A DNA stretch of 64,000 nucleotides, taken from positions 830,501-894,500 of the forward strand of contig JAQFVV010000072.1 in assembly GCA_028023455.1 (NCBI GenBank). The letters run 5' to 3'. Source of the DNA: Epiperipatus broadwayi (lineage: Eukaryota; Onychophora; Udeonychophora; Euonychophora; Peripatidae). Under the pieces are notes generated by a model that searched no databases, was not told the DNA's origin, and was given only the letters and a program-made list of their open reading frames with translations. Within the stretch, counting starts at the first letter, position 1, and every line of letters starts with the position of its first letter. A program made the translations under genes and the position numbers. Below, one piece after another: positions 13,701 to 28,700 of this stretch.

Positions 13701-16700
13701 TTTTTTGCTCTCCCTCAGTAAAAATTTTGGATTCAAACTCTGGAACGATTGCACTATGCACATAACAACTATCTTTTACTTCTTCATACTACTGAAGCTA
13801 GTAACGTGAAATTAAAAAAAAAAAAAGCTTTTTGAATTCAAGCTAACTTAATCGCATAGTTATACAATAGTTTGATAGCAGGTCACTTTCTATAACTTTT
13901 CTATTCAACTACTATCACCTACTGCAGGTTGAGAAATAAATTGACATCCAGTTCTACCATATCCATATCTCCAGGCAAATTTCTGGCTTATGGTCTTCAA
14001 CACTGAGGAACTTGATTCTAGATCTAGTATACCTGGATCTTTTTGAACCCAATGGTCTTTTCATCAAAAACCATTGTTACTCTTTTTTTTTTTTTTAATA
14101 ATCACTCTATCAGCCTGAGATTTAAAAACATCTTAATGTTTTGAATACAGAACTATTATATATTTTTGAGTAGTCAGTTTTTATAACAGCTACAAGTATC
14201 TTTATCCTTTGGTTAGAATTAGAATAAAACCAAAACAAACATTAGATAATTCTTAGCATTGTTTAAAATGGGGATCATGTGACTTTTTTCTATATATTTT
14301 AAAATTCCATTTTATACCAATTGTAGACTCCTGCGTTATTTATTTAAAAAGGCTGTTTTACCGTTTTATTCAATTTAAATAAAACTGAAAATAACATAAA
14401 AATAAAAACCTTTATTATACTTCTGATTTTTTTCATAATCACTTCTCTTATTCTAGCTTTTATGAATCTTATTCTCTTAATAAAAAAAAATGAATAATTT
14501 AGGACTTGGACAACCATAAGTTCGAGCACTGGAAGTGGCAAAACAGGTCCACAATCCATGGATCTTGAACTTCAGAATATGACACTCTACGAATGCATTT
14601 CTAAAACAATGATAGAAATGTTGACATAGTAATTTTAAAATACTACTTTTAGTAATAAGAAATTTCTAGAGTACTTGCTACTTTAACTACATTAATTTGG
14701 AAACTCATCAATTCTTGATATTACAGTATACATCATTTTATCAAACTCACATTTAAGCAATATATTATATTGTAATAACCACTTTATAAGAACGAAAAAA
14801 TGTACTTACTAATTTTTTTTTCCAAAGCTCGAGGTAGAGGAATAGATAAATACATAAAAGGCTCATACGTTACTGATCTATGTTTACACTCAAAGCAAAC
14901 AACCTAAAACAAATTGGGAGATGCAAATACATTTATGCATATAAAAATAAATTAAACTCTGTATATAAATTATAAATAATAAAAAGACAAGCATCAATGT
15001 GTTAAACAGAATAATTACCCTATAAAATATTAATAGCCGAGTGCACTTTCAGTGCATACATTAAAAATTATCTGATTCAAAACATCATTAGAATTAGCAA
15101 TGTACTGGGACTCCTTACTTTTTCTTTTCCTAATATTTGATTCATTGCATACAATATTAATTTTCTGAGAACAACAACCATGTCCAGAATTTTGTTCCAG
15201 AGACAAAAAATAGAATTAAGTTGAGAATTAGATACAAATTTTTTGAATTGACAGATATACTGCCTAAGATGCACTGTAGTAAATAGTTGAACAATCAGGT
15301 TCTTTGTATGTTCTGGAATTTTTTTATTGTTAAATCAGGGTTTTCCATTTAATAGTTGATTACTCTGACTCTGGTGTATTGTATCGAAAACGTGTATTGA
15401 TATTAATATTTTATAGAATAATTATTCTGTTTAGCACACTGATGAATGTGGATTTATGCTCATACAAGTATAAACAAGGCAAAACTCTCCATAGAGTAGT
15501 ATAAGAGATGGTGATCATGTGATGCTCATATAAGTATATATACTAGCAAATAAAATCAAGACATACATCACGTGACTTAACTTGATAAGCTTTATTGATA
15601 AATGTCGCAAGAAAAAGCATTTAAAAATTTCTATCTAGAAACATCCCCATCCCCAAAACCGGTTTTAAGTTATTGGTTATCTTCAGTGAGGTGCTAGGAT
15701 ATTCCAGACACTAAATACAAAATACCAACTCAAAATCAGCACTTATCTAATAGTTAACTGTTAAATAGTTAATTAGCACGCTCATTATTATAGTTACAAA
15801 CTTATCAAGTTAAGTCGTGTGGCAACTATCATAACCCTATTGTATGGAGAGAGTTGCTATTTTAATAGCCAGTGAAGGAAAAGAAATGGTGATCATGTGA
15901 TGAATAATTGTTATTGTTAATTATGAAATTATTAACAAATTATAACTAAATTATTTTTTAGTAAATTACATATGTGTAGTATTCAGCAGTGTATTATTTT
16001 TTAGTAAATTAAGTTTTTCTAATATTATTATAAAACTACATATTAATTTTTTGCAATTCTGTTCAACATCGTGAAGTCTACTAATGACAACATCCAATGC
16101 CTAATTGTGAAAATTTCTGACAATATAGTGCACACTTGTTCAAATACTACATGTAACAATGTTTGTTTCAAATAGAAATTGTCAGTTTTAATGAATATTG
16201 AAAATGCTTTGTTTTGAAAACAAATTGCTTGTTTTGAAAATTATAATAATTAAAAATGTTTGTTAATTGCAAATCCTAATAAATACTGACAATTGATTTT
16301 TTTTAAAATTGCAAATTCTAATTAATAATGAAAATTATTTGTTTGAATTTTTTTATTAATTGATAAGTATATACAAGGGGTGGCCATACCTGACATGTAA
16401 AACTCAAATCTGTTATACAGAAGTTCGTGCAATGAGTATTCAAAATGTTTTCATTAATTTATGAAAAGATTTCTCTTGGTTTGTTTTAAAAAATTATTGT
16501 AAGATCTACAGTTGACAAAAATTAAACTTCTTTGAAGCAGCGTTATTACTGTTTACTTTTGAAAAATCATAATCTAGTAGTATCAGCTGATTTTTAATAG
16601 AAAACCAGCATCATTTTTGATATTATTGTTTGAAGATTAATATATCTAGGTTTATTAAGTACTGTTTTTACTAAGGCAATAAAGACAAAATACTCAACTG

Positions 16701-19700
16701 TGTGAAATTCACGTGTGAAAATATGTGCATATAAATAAAAAATATGTGTACATAATCAGTCTTTAAAATTTAATATTTTTACTTTTTTTATTTTTACAGA
16801 AACATACACATTTAATAAGATCTTCGTGGACTTACAGATAAAAAATATTCAAAGTTTTAACAAAAATTTCCATGTTTTTTTAAATAGAGTTCTCATATGA
16901 TATAAGGCAAACTGGACCAGCAAATTGGCACCATATTCACCCAGTAATTTATTTGATTTCCTATATACCATAAGTAGAAAAAAAAAAAAACCAATTAAAA
17001 ACAAACTATTACTAGATGCTGCGGTTTCAGTTTTCCTGTCTAGTTCTTGAATAAAAATTACATCCAAAATGTCATTAAAACTACACAAAATATCCTCAAA
17101 CTTTTCATTGTTTACTAAATGTGGGCAATCATCATCATAACTATCATCACTGTCAACTATTATCAGTCCACTGCAGAATAAGGTCTCTTCAAGTTCAATC
17201 CATCTTCTCCAATCTCTAGCCTCTCTTCACATACCTGCCACAAACTTCCTTATTTCATCTATCCATCTCACATGTGAACTCTTTCTGGATCTTTTATAAT
17301 CTCTTGGAATCCAGTTCAGTTCAAGATTTCAATTGTCCATCTATTATCATTTCTTCTAGCAATAAGTTAAGCCTAATTTCATTTCAGTCTCTTAATTTTT
17401 TCAATGATATCAGTAACACCTGTTTGCTCTCTTATCCATGTATTTCATTTTCTCTCTCTTATTGTTACTCCTAACATACATATCTCCATATTTCTTTGAG
17501 TGATATCTGTATTGCTCTTCTGTTAAATATCCAAGTCTAAGATTCATAAGTAAGAACAAACTGGTAAAACACATTTATTAAAAACCTTCCCTTCCAAATC
17601 ACTTAGGCATTTTATATTAAGTTATTTCTACCAAAAGCAATAAAAAACCATAAATGAAAAGTTGACAAAAGGTAATTAAAGTACATAATCCTCATATTAA
17701 ACCCAAGTTAAATGTCAATTTAAGTCTAAATACTATACTCTTTACTTTGCAAAGGGAGCAATCCATCTCGAAAAAAATGAGTTGTAATAATTCTCTCAGT
17801 AAAAAGACAAATACATAAATCATCATCAATCATATTTTTAAAATAAAATGTCTGTAAGTTTATTAAGTACAGTATTATTTGATTATATATTTTTGTTAGT
17901 TTTTATTATTTTACTGAAATAAGATATTTCATTTTGAAAATGTAAATATGATAAAAAATATATGACTGAATGAAGTTATTATTATTTTAACTTAACTCAG
18001 AAGTAATTATTATTAACATTTGCAAACTAAATTAATCACTAGTCTTCTTTAATTTTCTCATCAGAACAAGATTCAGTTGCCATGAGCCTTCTGGAATATC
18101 AGTTATCTCCCTAAATTAGCTGAGACAATGGAAATTTTATGTTTGTGCGACTACATATTCATCTTTTAATTATATATAGAGATACTCTAGTTCCAATCTT
18201 TTCTTTCTATCTTGGTTTTCTGAAACTTTACTCTTTCTACCTTGGTTTCCTTTCTGGATTCAAAATGGCAATACTCACTACTATTAGTGAAGAGTGCAGT
18301 ATTAAAGTAGCAAAAATGATATTCTTACATAAAGAGTATTATAAAACTTGAATCAGAATCTTCATTTTTTATTAAAATTATTGCTATAATTTTAATTATA
18401 TTTTTACAAAAGACAGATCTTGTTTTATAAATATGGATCAACAAATTATACACAAATTATTTTTCTTTTGCTAATAAATTAACAACTACATTTCTTAAAA
18501 ATATATCATTTTAAACCAGAAGTTCATGAACATATCACCTTTTCAGGAAAAAAAATTACTCAATGCCCTACTCCCTGGAATTCTACTTTCTTTAAGTCAG
18601 AAAACAACAAAATGTATCAGCAAATTTGTGTTCTTTTATATATTTATTCTTCTATCTATAAAGAAAAATGGATAAGATAACATGAGGCTTGAACTTACAA
18701 AATTACTTTTTAAAATAAAAAATAGTAACATTCATATTACACACAGAAAATTAAACTAACAAATGATATTAAAATAAAAATCATGAATAATGTTTAAAAT
18801 AACTCTAACAAGGAAAGATGAATCATTGGGGCTCTCATTTTATCAGACACGATCCTAAATCACCATGATCAGCTATTGTTTTTTAATTAACAGATTTGTA
18901 ACTGCGATTGAATCAATGTTCCACTAAATATGATGATGGAAATGCAAGTATCTAGAATTCCTCATGTGTTTTTGCTACTTTTGAAAATTTTTCTGTCCAG
19001 AATCCAATCAGGTATGCTCATTTTCTCATTTTAAGAACATCTTGAAATCGTTGAAGTCAGAATGGAGAATCTCTAATTGCAAATCTTCATGTTTTCCTAC
19101 AGTCGTTAAATGTGAAAATTGGCTGAATTGATCTCCTAAAGTACAGAAAAACTTTGGTCACAAATGGTGAAATAACAGTTTTTGTTTTGTTTAAATTCAG
19201 CTTATCACCTAGAAGCTGTAAATTTGTAAAGCATTATCTCTGTTTCTAAGAAGCACTGAGTTCAAAGAGTTTATTAAACTGACCCAAACAGGCAAACAAA
19301 CCCTTGTATGATGCAGTAAATGATATAATTCTTTATCACTCATTACAAAGTTGCCTGAACAATCTGTCATTCATTAAATTGCTTCTGATTTTGTTGATAG
19401 CATTAAGGATACAACTTACATAGATATTCACTTAGATTTCTGGTACCTGATGATAAATGACAAAAGGATACAGAGAATATATTTGGAACAGCTTTTTTAA
19501 TATGTAAAAAGACCCCTGTAGTATTATCAGAGCACTGTTGAGATATTAATCATAAGGATTTCTTTTTCTTTAAAAATTCTTCCATTGCATATCAATTCTC
19601 CTATAATATCAGTTCACAAAATAATAGCAAATAACGATTCTTGGAATTTCTTTCTTCTTTTATGAATCACATGTATGTTAAAAGTAAGGTTTCATTTCCA

Positions 19701-22700
19701 GATAGAATTGATTTATCATGCTGCAGAGAAAACTGAGATGTTTTAAATCCATATTAATCTTGAGAAATTCATCAATTCTTTGTATCATTGCAGTGTATCA
19801 TTGCTTGAAGAAATTTTGTTAGTAATATCAGACATTAGCTTATGTTGCATAGGGTATATTATTTCACTTATAGACTGTAGAATTAATCCTTCGCTTAGAG
19901 TATGTAGTTTTCCTGATTTAGCAATCAGTAACAAAATATAACACGAAAGCAATCCGTCGCTATCTTGTGCAGATGCTATTTAAAACAGTTTTTGCTAATA
20001 TTGGCTGTCTCAAAAGTTTTTCCTTAATGCTTAAAAATAAGATTTTGAAGAAATATTAAATAAATAAAAATGAAGGTTTAATTCCTTTGCTAAAATAAAT
20101 ACTTTTGACCTTAAAATTATATCGGTGAAAGCTAAATTTAAAATTCTTTCACAGATCAGATAAATCAGAATTTAGGATAAGTATAGCCCAATTATGGTGA
20201 GAATAAACACTATGAAACTTATTTATAATTTAACAGATAAATAATCACAATTTAAACTGCTTACCTTTGTGCCTAACGAAATGATCAACAATAGAAATAG
20301 TTATTGCTCAAGGGTTCATGAGAAGTATGAGCTCTGAAAGGGATAGAATTAGAGCAGCGATATATAGAACTAGAGCCTTAGTTTTTATTTCTGGAATCTC
20401 ACCGATAAAAAAAATTATTAAAATTAGATTTTACCGAAAATAACACTCTGGCAATGTTTATCTCTCTTAATATTTTCATTTTATATGTAATTTATATATG
20501 CTCAAAAATTATGATTTGATCAATAAGGGTGGCAAGTAATCATATCATTATATATATTATCCCAGAACATATGGGGCTGCAACGTCTGCCAGTTGATCAT
20601 CCTATTACATATGGCTGCCTAAGTGTGGCCAGATCAAATCATCACACATGTAATCCTGTTACATAGGTCGACCAATATTAAGGGTTGAGTGAATCATCCA
20701 AGAATTGTGTGTGTTCATCATAATCAAAATATGAGACTAAGCACAAACTATGAGAGGAATAAAACAGTATTGCATAAAGGAAAGTGAAATGCAGGAATAA
20801 AAAAGTGGTTAAAAGAGTGGGGAAGGGTGATGATAAATAAAATAGAACCAAATAAACAAGAGTAATCGTGCTAGAAAAAATGAGACTGGATATGAAACTA
20901 TGTGAAGCTGTTGTGTTATTAAGTGGATATCATGAACATTGTTGTATATAAAAGAAGAAAAGATTTACTTTACTGTATTACCATTTTGTTTGTATCACTG
21001 ATAAATAATAACAGGGGGTAAAACAAAAATACAAGCTCAAAAATCAGAAAAAAATACTGTATTGTTAGCAAAACAAATAGACATCAAAGAGCCATGTATG
21101 ACAGTAAATAAAGTAGCAATGGAGATGTATGCTGAAGTAATGATGTTGATAAACTTAATGCAAAAATAAGAGCATCAATAATAATATAAAAACCAAAATA
21201 AAGAAATTAATAATAACATGGAAAAAGTAGCTGAAAATAAAAAAAGTCAGATGGAAAATATGGCTAAAAATAATAAAAGCCAAATGAAAGAAATGAGTAC
21301 AGTACTAAAACAGAAAAGATGAGTGATAGTCAAAATAATCAAAATAAAGAATTTCAAGAAATGAAAGGAAATTATGAAAAGATTAAAAAGAGAATTATGG
21401 AGCTTGAGTTACAAAGTCAAAGTGAACATCAACCAAGAACATATGTAAATTAACTGAGTTGATGTAAGTTTCCAATCACAGCTCTAAAAACATTTTTGTT
21501 AGTCATTATACTATCTAAAAATTGGTCGGCCATTCTAAAAAGTAAACACATTTCTGGAAAAAACATTTTTCATCAGTTGCTTAGACTGCCACTAATCAAT
21601 CTCACAAATATAGTGACATTTATTTTAATGTTATTTGTTAAGTAAAATTCTGATGCAATATATACACATATACCAAACTTAGTTTTAACAAGCTAACCAA
21701 TGATTTATTAATTAAAAAACTGGTATTATTTACTATTAAAATTTGTTCCATGATGATACTGAGAAAGATATTAAAATACCATATAAGTGTGTGCCTGATC
21801 TAAGGTTTAGATTTAATACCAATTGAAGTAATTTTAATATAAACAGATTAAATAAGTATTAAATCATCCTAGTTAGTTACAAAGTATAATAATTTAAAAT
21901 CATTATAGTTTATGTTTTAATGTAATTTAATGAATTATTAGTAAATTTTATTTGTTTTTTACTTTAATGTGTTTCTTTTATTAATCATTATTGGGTTGGT
22001 TTTTTTTTTTTTGGGGGGGGGGGGGTAATATTATCTGCTGTTGGCCAATTGGATATTCTAAGGAGTCTTTAAATCTCTATAACTTGGTGGATGTAAATTA
22101 AAGAACTAGTTATGGTTGAAGGCTTTGTAGAGATCTATAGTTAGATGTCCTCACCAGTTAATAATAATCTTCCTGTATACATATGAAGGTTTACGTTTTG
22201 ATGTAAAACAAAAAAAAAATCTAGTGGCACTCTCTGTGATGGATGTTGGCCATACCTGCAAGGCTAGTGATTAACCGTTACAGTATGAACAAAAGAAAAC
22301 AGACAGCATTTAATTTAAATTATAGTTTACAAATATATATATATTGTAAGTGATCTTAACTACTACATGTATTTAGGTCAAAAATTAATAATGTTTAAAG
22401 AGATTAAGTTTAAATGTGTTTATATTATAGAAATAATTACAGAAAACCATATTATCCTCTTACATAAATGGTATGCGAATCTATATCTGATACCCATTTT
22501 CACATTAGAATATTAATTTAATTATGTTTTTAAATTATAAATCTTTTTTTCATTCATCCTTTTCCTTTTTTGTTAAATTAAAAAAAAAAAAAAATGCCCA
22601 GAGGGGTAAACATTTTTAAACTAATCTAACACAATACTTAAATTTTAGTTCCCCATTCTTCAAATTAATGGGGGGGGGGGGTTTCCTCATGTGTCACAGC

Positions 22701-25700
22701 ATCAGCTGGGAAGCGAACCCGCTAACCCAGGACAACTGCTTGTAAAGCAGCTGCTGCTGACTTCTCGACCACCAATGTTTGACAAGTGGTTTTTTTCAAA
22801 TTGCAAATTTGGATTTTTCAAACTTATTTGCACCAGTTTTCCTTTTTCTTTAAAACCAGAGAAGGTTTTTTTTTTTCATTCTGTAAAGAAGCATTTTTTT
22901 TTTCTTGTTGTGAATGTCATCTTCCATACAACTGATGAAATTCAATTTGTTTTTTAAATAATCTCATTATATATTTATCTGGTGAAGATTATCAATAACT
23001 AATTACTTTCTCAGGGGTACATAATGTATCAATAATAACATAAGAAGTACTATATAATCAGCTTTTATCAATACTTTTATATATACAGACTAATATAGAT
23101 GCTGACATCTCTCAATAGTCTATCTTTTCACACAGATTGCAGATATGTTGTTTTGTTTAACAAATCATATGGTAATTCTCAATTAAGTTTACTTTCCATA
23201 ATATCCAAACTTTAGGTGAAGTAAGTGATGTCTATTACATGCATAATGGGCTATAAGAAATCACAAAGAAGCCATCTTGCAATATCTTTCTAAAAGCTAA
23301 AACTTGATTAATGTGAAGACCAGCAGTAACTTCTTATAAAGCTGTCTCTCTGTAATGTTATTTTTAATTAAACTGATCCTACTTTTTATAATAGATATGA
23401 AGGGGATATAACAATAGTCTTCTTAATTAATAACAATTAATCTTCTTACTTTATTTATTTTGTATAGTATCAAAATTCAGAACTCATTACAAAACAGTTC
23501 TTCACCAATCAAGAGGAGCCTCTTCCAGGTTATATAGAGCAAAGAGGCTAACAAGAGCCTGATAAATTGGACACTCCTTAAAAATATGAACCCTGGTTTG
23601 TGGTCTCCATACTCACAGCATGGATCTGCTATGCCTTTTCACATTCATATCAATCTGTCGATAACTTTCTAATCTTGTGATCTGATCAAATAATGTGCAC
23701 ACTGGAACTTCTACAAACTTAAATGATAAATTCGTCAAAACGAACCACATGTACATGATATTTTCGCAAGATTTACAAAGTTATCGGCAGACTGAATACG
23801 TATGTGAAAAGATGTAGCAGCTCTAATACATGACACTAAATCGCACCAGATTAAACCTAAAAAAGTACATTTTTAACAATAAAAAAAGTATGAATTTCAC
23901 ACAAAAAATAATATGACACACTATTCCCAAATGTTACTTAAAATACGTGTATTTAAGCCTGTCATGAAATTATAAAAGTCACTGAAGCAAAACTGGCAAA
24001 AAATAATAATAATACTAAAGTATTATGACATCTATATCTAAAATATTAGCATGTCTAAATATTACATCTAAAATATTGCATCTATATCTGGCGTGAAATT
24101 ACAAAATGCTTAAAATGTGTCATGATGAAACAATCCTTTGTCTGTCTACAGAAGTTCTCTGGAGAACATTTCTACTTTATTTTAAGTGGATAAAATTTTG
24201 TTTCAAAATGGAGGCTTAAAGTAAATTTTTTTTTTCAAAATGGAGACTTACTAACACGATTGTGTGATATAACACCTGCATGGGATCTTCATCAAGAAAT
24301 GTAAATAAGTAAATGTATTTTGTTCAAGACCAAAAAAAAAAAAAAAAAAGGTACTTGAGCATTAGTCCTGCAATGTAGAAGAGATAGGAGACTTTTCACA
24401 TCCACAATAAATGTGTAATCTTGCGATGATATAAAATTGAAAGAAAATATTGAAAAAAGTCTGAAAAGGTGATTTAGATTTTTCAAAACGTGCTTTGTTA
24501 TTATTTTGCATTATTTATATTTTTCAGTGATTTCTTTTTCAAAACATATTTTATTATTTTGCTTTATTTATAGTGGTCAGTTGCAAAAACACTGTCTTCA
24601 AAACGTGCTCAGAAAACATATTTTTTTTTTTTTAAAAATGTACTTTGATTATTATTCTTTTTTTTGCGTTTAGTTCATTTGATTTCAATTTAATTAGTGT
24701 ACATAGTTTTCATAATTTCATAAGTAATGTGTGTGTGTGTTTTTTTTGTATTTGGAAATAATCCAAAATGATGACAAATTGGAAGCTGGCCACTATTGAA
24801 TTGAATGCCTTCATTCTTTTATTGTTCTGTTTGGTGTATTCACCAAAAAGTATAGGTTGATGAATATTTTTCTCCAATTTTTTTCCCCCTGCATGAAAAG
24901 CACTAATAAGACTCTTATATTTTATATTTCTTTATTGTTCCAAATTATTGGTTTTATTTTGTTTACTTTTTTTTTTTTACAAAAAAATCTGTTTCTTGGT
25001 ATTTTTCTGGAAAAGATCTCGACATCCTTTGCAATCACGTGTTCATTTTGGCGGGAAAATTTCCACTTCGAGTGCCCATTTTATGTGATAACGTGAAATT
25101 TGAATTGGGTTTTTTAAACGCGATTAATTCCTGTTATTTATTAAAGTTTACGTAGTGTATGTGTATATTTTATCTGCTTTTGTAAATATTATTTACAAAA
25201 AATTATAATTTAGTGATTGTTTTATTGTAAAGTAACCTTGGGGAGTTGATACAATCTGTTTTCACCAGAGGCCGAAAAAATAGTTTTTACAATCTAAAAT
25301 TTATGTTTAAAATGTTGTTTTTAATTACATCTGTATTTTCTTCAATTTTGTTGTTTGAACGTGATCAATTCCTCTTATTTATTACAGTGGTAAGTAGCAT
25401 ACATGTATGTTTTATCTGTTTTTGTAAGTAAATATTATTTAAACACAATTATAATTTAGTGATTGTATGTAAAATAACATATTTTCACTGGAGTGTAGTC
25501 TTTAAGATATAAAATTTATAGTTTAAAATGTTGTTGGAGTATTACTGCTACAAATCATTTGTATGTTCACAATTTTTTAGTGTGTGTTAATTTTAATCCT
25601 GCAATATGCTATTAGATTCGTTGTAACTTTTCATATTCGTGTCAACCTGCCAATAACTTTGTAAATCTTTGCGAATATATCATGTACAAGATCATCTGTG

Positions 25701-28700
25701 TACAAATTATTTTTTTCACAAAAAAATCTGGCCAAAAATATCATGTACAAGATCCATGTACACATTATTTTGGTCAGAATACAAGACTTACAATGTTATC
25801 AGAGGATTGATGCGAATGTCAAAAGGCCAGCACGTCTAATAGCGTATTGCAGAACTAATACTCAAGTACCAAAGAAAGAAATTTAAATTATTACACTTTT
25901 ATTAAAAATTAATAAAAAAGGAAAATTACTAAATTTTTATTTATTCAATGCAGTGGACTAATTTTTTTGATCTCGTCCATTATGCAAATGACTGCATCAT
26001 TATCTTTATGTAATCTTCTTATTCAAATGAATGTATTGTCATCTTTATGCATCCTCTACCACAGAAATTCTGTCAAATATGAATCTAGGTGCGGTTCCTC
26101 AGTGTTGTTTATTACGCCATTTCGCTGAACCCCAGTCTTTCAATGTTCTGACTGTGAACCTCAGTTTCTGGATTCACAAAATTATATTTGTGGTTAACAC
26201 TATATGGTCATAACCGGTAGCTTGTAATTCAGAAATCTTATACACTTTTCAACAGTCCGAATAAATTGTCAATTCCTCTTCCACAATTTGTTTGATAACT
26301 TCCATCAGAGTTGCTGCTGTTCTAACATGAATTCTCATGATGAGACTCGTCAGTCTCCCTGCACAAGCCACCAAACATCCACTGTTCTGGAAGAATCCAC
26401 CTGGCTTGGTTTTTATTTTTTATGAAAAGGCTCTTGTCAATTTCAGCAATTTTGTTAGGGCCTCCAATTTTTCATCTTTCTTGCCCTATCATCGCAAAGG
26501 CACAAACTTTCCAGATATAGTTATTCCAGTCTATTTTCAGTTTTGTCTGCTAAGCTAAGCTCTGTTTTTTCCCATTCTATGGAAGTTAATTTGCAAGCCT
26601 AAGCTGTAAATAAATTAGATCGCCATCAAAAATGGAATTCTGGAATCCTCCAACCACATTTCCTTATGAAGGCCTATTTTATTCTTACATCATCGAATGT
26701 TACAAAGTCATTGCTTGTCCGAAGTATGGATATAAAGAATCATAGTATGTCCATTCAGACACACTTTTTGAGATGGCAGGATTCCTTTGTCGTGTAAATA
26801 CTCAATCTCATTGATCTCAAGTAGTGGGTAAACTCCAAATAATCATCATTTTGTATTGTTTAAAAAAAAATTTGTAGTATTAATCAGAAAATAGAAAAGT
26901 AAATCAAAATAAAAAGTACATGTATTCACTTATTTAAAATCAAAAACAGTATAGTAGAAAATAAAAAAAAACCGCAATGACGAAGATTTTGAAAATGTAA
27001 ATTTAGGAAAACCTAAAAATGCAATTGATAGCACTATGAAATAAAAGCACTTGAAAAATGCAATTGACAGCACTGAAATAAAAAAACACTTTGAGAAGAC
27101 CTTGTCTGAATGAAATCTGGACAATAAATGAAAGAATAAATTTATCACGTAACACGTTATTGGAGATCGGATGAGATCGCAGGGTTTATTTGAGGGGATC
27201 GCAAAGTTAGACATTTATTATGGATGTGAAAAGGCATAGCAGGTCACCTGTGTTGCAGCTCTAATACATAAGTACCATTTAAAATCCCCATTGTATAACG
27301 TGTAACCACATCTACTTTGGCCATTCTGATTCTGTTAATCTTCATCCTGACTTTTCTCGGGATAGAGAAACCAGGTATGTGAAGGGTAGGATCTGTAATT
27401 AGGTGTGATTATTAATGGTGGAATTGTTCCAGTTGTTGGCCCAACATGCTGTTGATGTGCATGCCTGATGAAAATCACCAGTAAGTCAGAAAGGTCACCT
27501 TGAATTTAGCCTAAGATTTTGCAGAACTGATCAGAATAAGATTAATAGGGTGATTTGGCAGCTCAACAAGCTTGTTGAATTTACTGCTGGTTGCCAAACT
27601 GCATCTAAGGTTAGCTGGAGAGATATCTAAAAGTATAACTGTAAGAACAATGATTGTTTTTTTAAACTTACATCAAAAATCCAAATACTTTAATTTAAAA
27701 ATTCCTCCTTAATCCTTTAAATTAAAAGGTATTAGAATTAACCATTATAAGAACAAGTAACTTTTAAAAAAATCTTTGTTTATACCTAAATATTTTTCTT
27801 TCTTATATTATAATTAACAGTCCACCTTTTTTTTTTTCAAAATCGGATATAATTAAATTATTTGTATCACATAGTGATCTTTTTTTATATATATAATTTC
27901 AAATAATGAAAGAGACCATGGACTTCTGGAATACGTAAAAAAAAAGAAAGAAACTGCATATTATAAATTCTTTATTTGAGAAAAATGCTAAACACAAATG
28001 GACATACAACATTCAAGTGAAGGTATAGTAGAATTGGATTATATTTTGACTAAGGAAAATATGTATCTCAAGATTCTTATTATATTTTTATTATATTTAA
28101 CACAGGAAATGATCATCAACTAAAAAGATATAAAATACATACTAATGCAAAACGAAAGATAAAAATTAATAAGAAAAACAGTATTCACAGTTGATTAAAT
28201 ATTCCAATGAATTTTAATTAGAACCTGCATCTCATTTAAAAATATTAAGAGATTTTGAAGACGGTTCAGACTTGAATGAAATTCAATAAGAAGATAAGTG
28301 ATACACTATTAAGAATTATATAAAAGATACTTGGTACAAAAAAGCAGAAATTTACTAGTAAATTTTCTAATGAGACAAGACAATGTATGAAAAAATTCAT
28401 TAAGAATTGCATATCTAGTTTTGTAAAATGATGCAAAAAAAAGTTACCAACGATATAAAAAGTATAATGTGAATTTGCATAAAAAATTATAGAAGAGAAT
28501 AAAAGTTTCTAACGTGTAAAACAATATCTTAGTAGAAAACATTCCTGTGATAAAAAAAAAATGGAACTATTACTAAAAAAAGAGATGACAATATAAAGTA
28601 TGTGCAAGAATTCTATAAAAAATTATATAATAATAAAGATCAGAAAAACAAAATGTCCTCAACAATTACTATGTCTTTGGAATTTCCCAATGTTTTAAAT

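Larger units (their letters stand above)
12108..14809 (-). other. USP intron 5
   Basis: 2.7 kb between exons E and F. The main content is a 547-bp hairpin repeat at 12905-13451 and a decayed fragment of the same family at 13915-14045. The rest is AT-rich. Confidence 0.8.
24350..27276 (-). mobile_element. ISXO2/Merlin-like transposon region with three element ends
   Basis: GGTACTTGAGCATTAGTCCT-GCAAT at 24350 is inverted at 25870 (…TTGCAGAACTAATACTCAAG-TACC) and, less closely, at 27276 (…GCAGCTCTAATACATAAGTA-CC). The octamers outside 24350 and 25870 agree at 6 of 8 bases. The stretch therefore looks like an older element ending at 27276 and a shorter deletion copy at 24350-25870, or one element with a shuffled end. 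A transposase relic lies between the two right ends. Confidence 0.6.

Noticed and set aside
26930-27214. 94-codon minus-strand frame as an exon
   Set aside because: It lies within the ISXO2-like element next to its terminal repeat, is Phe/Ser rich, and shows no domain.
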